A stretch of 64,000 nt of DNA. It comes from ZC4RG30 sp963812195 (GTDB taxonomy: Bacteria; Pseudomonadota; Gammaproteobacteria; Steroidobacterales; Steroidobacteraceae). Numbering within the stretch: position 1 is the first letter of the stretch; every line of letters starts with the position of its first letter. Location: contig CAWEUI010000007.1 of assembly GCA_963812195.1 (NCBI GenBank), positions 1 through 64,000 of the forward strand, in the 5' to 3' direction. Below the pieces are notes generated by a model. That model was not told where the DNA came from. It saw only the letters and a list, made by a program, of their open reading frames with translations, and searched no databases. This document shows positions 16,677 through 24,329 of the stretch, piece by piece. Made by a program: the position numbers and the translations under genes.

Positions 16677-17306
16677 TCAGCCGGCAGCCTGCAGCTGCCA
16701 GCGGTCGACCACCACGATGAGCCGCAGGTCCGGACGCGTCACCGTGACCTTGCGTGGCACGCGCAACTCGCCGGCCGGTGTGGCGACGACTGACCAGCTG
16801 TTGTAGCGGATGTGCCAGTCGTGTTGGGTCATTTCGGTGATGCGGCCATCGGGGTCCGTCGACTGTTCGGTGATCGGCGCGTCCGGGGCCGCCAGTCCCA
16901 GCACCCAGTAGCGCAGCGCGGCGAACGGGGGCACGAAACCCAGCTGGCGTACCACGGCCTCCTCGGCCTGGCTGCCCTGGAGTCTTTCCCCGTGGCTGTT
17001 GGTCACGACCAGTGATTCCGGGCTGTACGTGACCTTCACGCCGCCGGCACCCAGCGGACCACTCAACTTCAGATCCGCCACGGTGCCGCGCTGGCGCCAC
17101 GACAGGGATGCGTTGAAGCCGTCCTCGCCCGCTTTGACGCCGGCGCGTCCCTTGAGTCGGAAGCCGGGAAGGTTCTGCAGCAGCTGGATCTGCGCGGGAC
17201 CGCTCAGCGGTACATGGGAAACCCGCGTGGTGACGCAGCCGGCCACCAGCAGCAATGCGCAGCCGGCGAGCGGCAGCCGGCGCGCGAAATCAGTGGGACG
17301 CCACAT
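16677..17306 (-). CDS. lolB: Outer-membrane lipoprotein receptor LolB
   Basis: Accepts lipoproteins from LolA and inserts them into the outer membrane. Signal and lipobox LLVAGC are at residues 19-24, followed by the beta-barrel fold with GFRLKGRAGVKAGEDGFNAS and LSWRQRG, and a C-terminus KVTVTRPDLRLIVVVDRWQL. 209 residues. Overlaps the upstream TPR gene by 17 bases and is followed by ispE after two bases. Confidence 0.9.
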   Translation of the reverse strand: MWRPTDFARRLPLAGCALLLVAGCVTTRVSHVPLSGPAQIQLLQNLPGFRLKGRAGVKAGEDGFNASLSWRQRGTVADLKLSGPLGAGGVKVTYSPESLVVTNSHGERLQGSQAEEAVVRQLGFVPPFAALRYWVLGLAAPDAPITEQSTDPDGRITEMTQHDWHIRYNSWSVVATPAGELRVPRKVTVTRPDLRLIVVVDRWQLQAAG

Positions 17307-19011
17307 CCTCGCCGGTAAGCCGCTTCATGGTCTCCAGCAGGTGCTTGCGCTCCGGATCGTTGTTCAGGGCTTCCTGCCAGATATAGCGGGCCTTGCCCTC
17401 GTCACCGCTCTTCCACAGCACTTCGCCGTAGTGCGCGGCGATCTCCGCGTCGCCACTGTTCTGCCAGGCCCGCGCCAGAACCGGCAATGCCTGCTTCATC
17501 CTGCCGCGCCGGTACAGCACCCAGCCCAGGCTGTCCTGGATGGCCGGGCTGTCGGGCGATACGGCCAGCGCGGCCCGGACCAGCTCCTCGGCACGGCCCA
17601 GGCGTTGCTTGTGATCGGCCATCGTGAAACCCAGCGCGTTCTGCAGTTGCGGGTCGTCAGGGCGCCGCTGCAATTCGTGCTCGAACGCGGTGATGGCATC
17701 ATGGGTGCGGCCGCCGGTCTCCAGCACCGTGGCGCGCGTGTACGCCAGGTCGGGATAGCCGGGATACTCCTTGTCCAGCGTGTCCAATGTAGCCAGTGCC
17801 GATTTCAGGTCGCCGGCGTTCGCCAGCAAGGTCGCCCGCGCCGTTCCCACGTCCAGAACATCGTCCGCATGCTTGCTGGCGTACTCGTCCAGCAACGCCA
17901 TCGCCCCGGCCTTGTCGCCGTGCTTGAGCATCAGGCGCGCGGCGGACGTGCGCGCGACCAGCCCCATGCTGCTGTCACCCAGCAGTCGATAGCTCTGCAC
18001 GGCGCGGGCGTCATCGCCACGCCGCTCCGCCAGTTGCGCGAAGAACAGGATGGCCAGGGCGGAACTGCGGCGATCATTCAGCAGCGGCGCCAGGCGCTTC
18101 TCGGCCTCGTCCAGGTCGCCATTGCGCAGCGCCATCGCAATGAGTCGGCGCTGGGCGCCCATGGCGTAGTCGGGCAGCATCGCCAGCCGCTGCAATTCCT
18201 TGGTGGCCTCGTCCTCACGATCGGCCGCGTCCAGCAGGTCAGCCAGCAGGAACACGTCCTCGCCCTTCAGGCTGGCCGGATCCAGCTTGCGCGCGCCGGC
18301 AATGGCGGCATCGTGCTCGCCCATGATCGACTCCGCGCGCAATTGCAGGATGCGTGCCTCGGTGATGCTGTCGTCCACTTTCAGCGCCTGCTGTGCGGCC
18401 TTGCTGGCCGCCTGCATGTTCTGCGCGGCAAAGGCCAGCCGCGCCTGCGCGAGCAACACCTCTGCAGAGGGGTCGTCACCGACCAGCACTTGCGTGAACA
18501 CGCGGTACAGCGCCGTGGCATCGGCTTCCTGGCTCAGCGCCGCGGCGAACTGCAGCGGATCGGAAGTTCCGGCCGCCCCGGAGTCCCGCCACGCGGTGAG
18601 CGCCTCGCGCGCGCCAGCCAGGTCGTAGCGCTTCAGCGCGATCAGTGCCGCGGCCAGGTCCGCTTCACCATTCCACTTGTCGAGCGCGCGCCAGCGCGCC
18701 GCCGCCGTGCGTGCCGCGTCCAGCTGGTGACAGCCCAGGGCGATCTGGGTGGCGCGCGAGGCCACCTTCGATTCGGCGGTCAGCTGGGCGGCCGCCACGT
18801 AGTTCTCGGTGGCCTCGCGGCACTGGCCGGCGCGCAGCGCCATCTCCCCGGACACCAGCAGTTCGGATTCACCCTTGGGAGGGGCCGCCTCTGCGGCCGC
18901 CGCGACAGGCTGCGCCGGCTGTTCGGGTGCCGCCTTGCTGGGCACTTGTGCGCAGGCGGCCAGCAGCAGAACGGGAAGAAACGGGAACGCGCGGGAGCTA
19001 TGCGGCATCAT
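17290..19011 (-). CDS. TPR-repeat outer-membrane lipoprotein
   Basis: A 573-residue protein. It has a lipoprotein signal (FLPVLLLAACAQVPSK), an Ala/Pro-rich linker, then tandem tetratricopeptide-like repeats over most of its length, for example GEMALRAGQCREATENYVAA, LQNALGFTMADHKQRLGRAE and IQDSLGWVLYRRGRMKQALP. A TPR protein at this place, upstream of lolB, is usual in Xanthomonadales. Likely a scaffold in the outer membrane; the partner is unknown. Start ATG at 19011 (or 19008). Only 25 bases separate it from the divergent prfA. Confidence 0.85.
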   Translation of the reverse strand: MMPHSSRAFPFLPVLLLAACAQVPSKAAPEQPAQPVAAAAEAAPPKGESELLVSGEMALRAGQCREATENYVAAAQLTAESKVASRATQIALGCHQLDAARTAAARWRALDKWNGEADLAAALIALKRYDLAGAREALTAWRDSGAAGTSDPLQFAAALSQEADATALYRVFTQVLVGDDPSAEVLLAQARLAFAAQNMQAASKAAQQALKVDDSITEARILQLRAESIMGEHDAAIAGARKLDPASLKGEDVFLLADLLDAADREDEATKELQRLAMLPDYAMGAQRRLIAMALRNGDLDEAEKRLAPLLNDRRSSALAILFFAQLAERRGDDARAVQSYRLLGDSSMGLVARTSAARLMLKHGDKAGAMALLDEYASKHADDVLDVGTARATLLANAGDLKSALATLDTLDKEYPGYPDLAYTRATVLETGGRTHDAITAFEHELQRRPDDPQLQNALGFTMADHKQRLGRAEELVRAALAVSPDSPAIQDSLGWVLYRRGRMKQALPVLARAWQNSGDAEIAAHYGEVLWKSGDEGKARYIWQEALNNDPERKHLLETMKRLTGEDVASH

Positions 19012-19036
19012 CGCCGCACTATAGCCTGTGCCGCCC

Positions 19037-20122
19037 ATGAAAGCCTCGATCCGACAAAAACTTGAGAAAACTTCAGATCGTTTTGAAGAGGTGGGCAGAT
19101 TGCTGGCGGACCCTTCGCTTGCCGGAGGTTCGCAGGAATTCCGCGATCTTTCCGTGGAGTACGCGCGGCTGGAGCCGATCGCCGCCGGCTTCCGCGCTTT
19201 TGTGCAGCTGGAGGCGCAACAGGCAGCGGCCCGGGAACTGGCCGCGGACCCCGACGCCGACATGCGGCAGATGGGGCAGGAGGAGGTGGCGCGCCTGAGC
19301 ACCCTGCTGGAGGAAGGCGAGCGCAACCTGTCCCTGCTGCTGCTGCCCAGGGACCCGCGAGACGAACGCAATATCTATCTGGAGATACGCGCCGGTACCG
19401 GCGGCGACGAGGCGGCGATCTTCGCCGGCGACCTGTACCGCATGTATGCGCGTTACGCGGAAGGACGTGGCTGGCAGGTGGAGATCCTGTCGGAAAGTCC
19501 CGGCGAACATGGCGGATACCGGGAGGTCATCAGCCGCGTCGTGGGGCGCGGTGCCTTTTCCGCCTTCAAGTTCGAATCCGGCACGCACCGCGTGCAGCGC
19601 GTGCCGGAAACCGAGGCGCAGGGTCGCATCCACACCTCGGCGTGCACCGTCGCGGTGCTGCCTGAACTGGACGAGGTCGAAGACATCGACATCAACCCGG
19701 CCGACCTGCGTATCGACACGTTTCGTGCCTCGGGCGCCGGCGGCCAGCATGTCAACAAGACCGATTCGGCCATCCGCATCACCTACCTGCCCACCGGGCT
19801 GGTGGTCGAGTGCCAGGACGAGCGCTCCCAGCACAAGAACCGCTCGCGCGCGATGGCACTGCTGAAGGCGCGGCTGCTGGCCGCCGAACAGCAAAAGCAG
19901 CAAAGCGCCCAGGCCGCCTCGCGCAAACTGCAGGTCGGCAGCGGCGATCGTTCCGAACGCATCCGCACCTACAATTTCCCGCAGGGCCGCGTCACCGACC
20001 ATCGCATCAACCTGACCCTCTACAAGCTCGCCGACGTCATGAACGGGCAGCTCGGGGAATTGCTCGGCGCCTTGCAGACCGAGTTCCAGGCCGAGGAGCT
20101 GGCCGCCGCAACCGGGGATTGA
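19037..20122 (+). CDS. prfA: Peptide chain release factor 1
   Basis: Recognises UAA/UAG and triggers peptide release. The codon-reading domain and the GAGGQHVNKTDSAIRITYLP segment with the catalytic GGQ are clear, as is HRVQRVPETEAQGRIHTSAC. The ATG at 19037 (MKASIRQKLEKTSDRFEEVG) fits RF1 N-termini; a GTG nine bases earlier is possible. 361 residues. hemA, the usual upstream neighbour, is absent; prmC follows after one inserted gene. Confidence 0.96.
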   Translation: MKASIRQKLEKTSDRFEEVGRLLADPSLAGGSQEFRDLSVEYARLEPIAAGFRAFVQLEAQQAAARELAADPDADMRQMGQEEVARLSTLLEEGERNLSLLLLPRDPRDERNIYLEIRAGTGGDEAAIFAGDLYRMYARYAEGRGWQVEILSESPGEHGGYREVISRVVGRGAFSAFKFESGTHRVQRVPETEAQGRIHTSACTVAVLPELDEVEDIDINPADLRIDTFRASGAGGQHVNKTDSAIRITYLPTGLVVECQDERSQHKNRSRAMALLKARLLAAEQQKQQSAQAASRKLQVGSGDRSERIRTYNFPQGRVTDHRINLTLYKLADVMNGQLGELLGALQTEFQAEELAAATGD

Positions 20123-20205
20123 CCCTGCGCCGGGCGCCGTGGCCCTGCTGGTGCTGGCCACGGCGGTATGGATTCTGTTGTGATCGAAACCATGGAGTGC
20201 GAGCC

Positions 20206-21405
20206 ATGAACGCCGTCCCGACCAGCGCCCCGCGTGAGGTGCCGCTGGGCCGCCCGGCCCGCGCGCTGTGGAGCCTCACCGAGAATGCCAGCCTGCTCAA
20301 CCACGGCTCCTTCGGCGCAGTGCCGCGTGTCGTGCAGCTCGAACAGCAGCGCCTGCGCGCGCAGATGGAAGCGCATCCGGATGAATTCATGGCGCGCATC
20401 GAGCCGGCCGGTACCGTGCGCGCACCGCGCGCGGTCGCCGCCGCGGTGGCGCAACTGGTGGGCACGCGCGGCGAGAGCCTGGCGCTGGTGGAAAACGCGT
20501 CGAGCGGCGTGCAGGCGGTGCTGAACTCGCTGCCGCTGGGCCAGGGCGATTGCATCCTGATCACCGACCACCAGTACAACGCCGTGCGGCTTGCCGTGGA
20601 GGCACGCTGCCGGGAAACCGGCGCAACACCAAAGCTCGTGCGCCTGCCGCTGCCGCTGACTGACGATGAGATCATCGAGCGTGTGCTGGATGCGGCCGGG
20701 CCGCAGGTCAGGCTGGCCCTGCTGGACCACATCACTTCCACCACGGCGCTGCGTTTCCCCATCGAACGCATCGCGCCGGAACTGCGCCGGCGCGGGATCC
20801 CGGTATTCATCGATGGCGCGCACGCCGTCGGGCAGATCGAGCTGGACCTGGACGCGCTGGCGGTGGACTGGTACGTCAGCAACCTGCACAAATGGGCTTA
20901 TGCGCCGCGCGGCAGTGCCTTCCTCCACGCGGCCCACGGCGCCGCGTCACTTACGCGGCCGCTGGTGGTCAGTCACTTCATCGACATGGGGTTTCCGCAC
21001 TCTTTCGATTACACCGGCACGCGCGACTACACGGCGTGGCTGACAGTGCCACGCGCACTGCAATTCCTCGATGAGCTGGGCATGGCGCGGCTGCATGCGC
21101 ATCAGGCCGAACTGGTACGGGCAGGCAGCCTCGCGCTGCTGGGCATCGGGGCCGAGGCGATCGCGCCGGCATCGGCGGGCCTGGCCATGCGCGCCCTGCG
21201 CCTGCCCCAGTCGCGTCCGGCCACGGACGCCGACGCCGTCACCGTGAACCGCGAGCTGTGGCAGCGCGAGCGCATCCAGATCCGTTGTGCGCGCCACGGC
21301 CCGGACCTGCTGCTGCGCTTTTCCGCGCAGGCCTATGTGGCGGCCGAGGAACTCACGGCGCTGGCGGCGGCGCTGGATCGGCTGGGCTGGCCGGCACGTC
21401 GCTGA
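20206..21405 (+). CDS. Class V aminotransferase (isopenicillin-N-epimerase-like)
   Basis: A PLP-dependent fold-type I enzyme of 399 residues. Visible features are the N-terminal NHGSFGAVPR signature of the epimerase/cysteine-desulfurase group, VENASSGVQAVL, the Asp-His pair in FIDGAHAVGQIELD, and the PLP-binding Lys in SNLHKWAYAPRGSAFL. Epimerase-like relatives act on amino-acid derivatives; the substrate is not predictable. Start ATG at 20206 (MNAVPTSAPREV); the open frame extends upstream into prfA, which is only overlap. It lies between prfA and prmC, an unusual position. The 3' end overlaps the convergent membrane gene by 53 bases. Confidence 0.88.
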   Translation: MNAVPTSAPREVPLGRPARALWSLTENASLLNHGSFGAVPRVVQLEQQRLRAQMEAHPDEFMARIEPAGTVRAPRAVAAAVAQLVGTRGESLALVENASSGVQAVLNSLPLGQGDCILITDHQYNAVRLAVEARCRETGATPKLVRLPLPLTDDEIIERVLDAAGPQVRLALLDHITSTTALRFPIERIAPELRRRGIPVFIDGAHAVGQIELDLDALAVDWYVSNLHKWAYAPRGSAFLHAAHGAASLTRPLVVSHFIDMGFPHSFDYTGTRDYTAWLTVPRALQFLDELGMARLHAHQAELVRAGSLALLGIGAEAIAPASAGLAMRALRLPQSRPATDADAVTVNRELWQRERIQIRCARHGPDLLLRFSAQAYVAAEELTALAAALDRLGWPARR

Positions 21406-22156
21406 GGGCCGTGCGCCAGGCCGCCACGCTGACCGCGCTCACATAGACCACCGGCGCCGACAACAGGGCGGCCATCAGCCAGCGCGAAACCGACAGGCCG
21501 GTGTGGCTGGTCTGCGCGCCAGGGCCTGCCAGGCTCATCACCACCGCCAGCAGGATGCCGCTGAGCAGCACGAATACCAGCACGGCCGCCAGCGTGGCGC
21601 CGGCGATGCCGGCAACGGCCAGAAACCGGCCGCGCACCAGGCCGATGCTGCGACGCAGGGCCGGCAGCGGACCCAGGCGCTCATCGATCTGGGCCGGCCA
21701 CGCGAAGAACAGCCACACCAGCGCCGCGCATCCCGGCAGCAGCAGCAGGACGCCACCACCCAGCACTGCCGCCAGCACCACCAGCAGCACGACGATCGTG
21801 CCGGGCAATCCTGCAACGCTGTCGCGCATCGAGTCCAGAACACCCAGACGCGCGCCGGAGGACAACGCCAGCTGCTGTCGCAGGATGCCGCCATAACAGA
21901 TCAGCATCAGCACGGTGCTGGCCACGTACAGCCCCCACCACTGGCCGCTATGCAGCAATCCGCGACCCTCGCCGCTGGCCAGAGCCTGCGCACCCGGCGT
22001 GCCGCTGGCCGCCACGCCCACCAGCGCAAGCGGCAGGCACCCGGGCAACGAGACCTGAAATAATGGCCATGCGGCGGCCAGCACTTCGCGCGCGGCGAGC
22101 CGCGTGGCAACGCCGGGTGGCCGCGCACCGGAAGGAGCGGGTTGGGTGGTCGACAA
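21353..22156 (-). CDS. Multi-pass membrane protein of unknown function
   Basis: About 267 residues with five to six hydrophobic segments, such as WWGLYVASTVLMLICYGGIL, TIVVLLVVLAAVLGGGVLLL, ATLAAVLVFVLLSGILLAVV and LMAALLSAPVVYVSAVSVAA, and the soluble loop AQIDERLGPLPALRRSIGLV. The layout recalls the YciC/BPSS1780-type inner-membrane families without a firm match. No ATG fits; a TTG at 22156 is the best start, and it overlaps the divergent prmC start by 11 bases. Function unknown. Confidence 0.65.
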   Translation of the reverse strand: MSTTQPAPSGARPPGVATRLAAREVLAAAWPLFQVSLPGCLPLALVGVAASGTPGAQALASGEGRGLLHSGQWWGLYVASTVLMLICYGGILRQQLALSSGARLGVLDSMRDSVAGLPGTIVVLLVVLAAVLGGGVLLLLPGCAALVWLFFAWPAQIDERLGPLPALRRSIGLVRGRFLAVAGIAGATLAAVLVFVLLSGILLAVVMSLAGPGAQTSHTGLSVSRWLMAALLSAPVVYVSAVSVAAWRTALSDVPASPADPAPPPAP

Positions 22157-23021
22157 GGGAACAACCAGTCCTGCACAGGATGAAGGGGCCGGCAATGTAG
22201 CAGAGCCGCCGCGGGTCGCCACGTTGCTTGCCGCGGCCGTGGCGCAGGGCATCGCGCGTCTGGATGCCCAGGTGCTGCTGGCGGCGCTGGCACGGGAGCC
22301 GCGGGCGCAACTGATTGCTTTTCCCGAGGCGCTGGTGGACCCGATCACGGCGGCAATGTTCCAGGCCGGCCTCACGCGCCTGGTCGCCGGCGAACCGCTG
22401 GCCTACGTGACGGGCGTGCGCGAGTTCTGGTCCCTGCCGCTGGTGGTCGCACCGGCGGTACTGGTGCCGCGCCCGGAGACCGAGTTGCTGGTGGAACTGA
22501 CGCTGGCGCGCTTCGATGCCGCGCCGCGCCGCGTGGCGGATCTGGGCACCGGTTCCGGCGCCATCGCGCTGGCGCTGGCCAGGGAAAGGCCCGACTGGTG
22601 GATCATCGCCACCGACTACTCCGCCGATGCCCTGCAGATCGCGCAGATCAATCGCGACCGGCTGAAACTGGGCAACGTGGAACTGCGCCAGGGTCGCTGG
22701 TGCGATGCGCTGGGCGGCGAGCCCTACGACGCCATCGTCAGCAATCCACCCTACGTGGCACCCGATCATCCGGCCCTGGCCGCGCTGCGTCACGAGCCGC
22801 GCGAAGCACTGGTGGCACAGGATGCGGGCTACGCGGACCTGCTGACCATCGCAGCCGGTGCGCGCAAGCGCCTGAAACAGGGCGGACTGCTGCTGCTGGA
22901 ACATGGCGCCGGGCAGCGCGCGCGACTGATGCGGGAACTGGCCGCACTGGGTTACCGGGAAATCACCTGCCACCAGGACCTGGCCGGACTGGACCGTGTC
23001 ACCACGGCTGTCTGGCCCTGA
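22146..23021 (+). CDS. prmC: Release factor glutamine methyltransferase
   Basis: Methylates the GGQ glutamine of RF1/RF2. It has the SAM motif VADLGTGSGAIALALARERP, the TDYSADAL segment and the catalytic SNPPYVAPDHP. Start chosen: GTG at 22146, preceded by an excellent GGAAGGAG at eight bases; an ATG at 22104 lacks a ribosome site. 291 residues. Works on the product of the nearby prfA. Confidence 0.93.
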   Translation: MVDKGTTSPAQDEGAGNVAEPPRVATLLAAAVAQGIARLDAQVLLAALAREPRAQLIAFPEALVDPITAAMFQAGLTRLVAGEPLAYVTGVREFWSLPLVVAPAVLVPRPETELLVELTLARFDAAPRRVADLGTGSGAIALALARERPDWWIIATDYSADALQIAQINRDRLKLGNVELRQGRWCDALGGEPYDAIVSNPPYVAPDHPALAALRHEPREALVAQDAGYADLLTIAAGARKRLKQGGLLLLEHGAGQRARLMRELAALGYREITCHQDLAGLDRVTTAVWP

Positions 23022-23074
23022 GGCCCGGGCCGCTGTACTGTTCGACCCCGCAACCGAAACGGGAGAGAAGACGG

Positions 23075-23572
23075 ATGGTCCGATTCGAAACCTCGCAGGG
23101 CGAATTCACGCTCGAACTGGATGCCGAGAAGGCGCCGCTCACGGTCCAGAATTTCCTCGAATATGTCGACGAGGGTTTCTTCGACGGACTGATCTTCCAC
23201 CGGGTGATTCCCGGCTTCATGATCCAGGGCGGCGGCTTCACGCCCGACATGAAGCAGAAGCAGAACCGCGCGCCGATCAAGAACGAGGCGAAGAACGGGC
23301 TGAAGAACGAACGCGGCACCATTGCCATGGCGCGTACCGGCGTGGTGGATTCGGCCACCTCGCAGTTCTTCATCAATCTGGCCGACAACGAGTTCCTCAA
23401 CCACAGCGGACCGGCCAACTTCGGCTACGCGGTATTCGGCCGGGTGGTCGACGGTCTGGACACCATCGACCGCATCGCCAAGGGGCGCACCGCTCGCAAG
23501 GCCGGTCACGATGACGTGCCGGTCGAGGACGTGGTGATTCACTCGGCCAAGCGCGTCGAAACCGGGAAGTAG
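23075..23572 (+). CDS. ppiB: Cytoplasmic cyclophilin-type peptidyl-prolyl isomerase
   Basis: Catalyses cis-trans proline isomerisation. It has no signal peptide. The cyclophilin core FHRVIPGFMIQGGGF (active-site Arg, Phe, Gln), MARTGVVDSATSQFFINLAD and NFGYAVFGRVVDGLD is intact. 166 residues, ATG at 23075 with GGGAGAG upstream. Follows prmC by 53 bases and precedes mtgA by 10. Confidence 0.95.
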   Translation: MVRFETSQGEFTLELDAEKAPLTVQNFLEYVDEGFFDGLIFHRVIPGFMIQGGGFTPDMKQKQNRAPIKNEAKNGLKNERGTIAMARTGVVDSATSQFFINLADNEFLNHSGPANFGYAVFGRVVDGLDTIDRIAKGRTARKAGHDDVPVEDVVIHSAKRVETGK

Positions 23573-23582
23573 CCGGACGCTC

Positions 23583-24308
23583 ATGGCGCGCGGACGCAGC
23601 TGGCGCCGGCGTCTGCTGCGCTACGCCGCGCTGGCGATCGGGGCGGCTGTGCTGCTGTCCGTGCTGGCGGTGGGCACGCTGCGCTGGGTCAATCCCCGGA
23701 CCAGCGCGTTCATGCTCGATGCGCGCGTCGAGTCATGGTTCGACGGCGATTCGCGCCCTTTGCGGTTGCGCCACGAATGGCGCGACTACGGGCAGATCTC
23801 GCGCGAGCTGGCGATGGCGGTCGTGACCTCCGAGGACCAGCGTTTCCTCGAGCATCACGGTTTCGATTTCACGCAGATCCACAAGGCCCTGGACGAGGCC
23901 GATCGCGGTGGCCGCCTGCGTGGTGCCAGCACCATCTCGCAGCAGGTGGCCAAGAACCTGTTCCTGTGGAACGGACACAGCTGGGTGCGCAAGGGCCTGG
24001 AGGCATGGTTCACGGTGCTGATCGAGGCCATGTGGTCCAAACGGCGCATCCTGGAGGTCTACCTCAACACGGCCCAGTTCGGGCGGGGCATCTACGGGGC
24101 CGAAGCCGCCGCGCAGAGTTTCTTCCACAAGCCGGCCGCGCGGCTGGACCGGGACGAGGCGGCGTTGCTCGCCGCAGTGCTGCCCAATCCGCTGCGCTTG
24201 CGCGCCGGCGCACCCGGCCCATACGTGCAGCGCCGCCAGCTGCAGATCGAAGAGCAGATGGAATCCCTTGGCGGCCCGTACTACCTGCACCGGCTGGAGC
24301 GCCGGTAG
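23583..24308 (+). CDS. mtgA: Monofunctional peptidoglycan glycosyltransferase
   Basis: A GT51 enzyme that polymerises lipid II into glycan strands. One N-terminal membrane anchor (YAALAIGAAVLLSVLAVGTL) is followed by the catalytic EDQRFLEHHGFDF, GASTISQQVAKNLFLW and KRRILEVYLNTAQFGRGIYG motifs. 241 residues, no transpeptidase domain. Confidence 0.95.
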   Translation: MARGRSWRRRLLRYAALAIGAAVLLSVLAVGTLRWVNPRTSAFMLDARVESWFDGDSRPLRLRHEWRDYGQISRELAMAVVTSEDQRFLEHHGFDFTQIHKALDEADRGGRLRGASTISQQVAKNLFLWNGHSWVRKGLEAWFTVLIEAMWSKRRILEVYLNTAQFGRGIYGAEAAAQSFFHKPAARLDRDEAALLAAVLPNPLRLRAGAPGPYVQRRQLQIEEQMESLGGPYYLHRLERR

Positions 24309-24329
24309 CGGACTGCTTCGGGCAGCGCG

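Noticed and set aside
16999..19065. 688-codon open frame opposite the TPR gene and lolB
   Set aside because: Spans two real genes on the other strand, low-complexity Gln/Arg-rich product, no start context.
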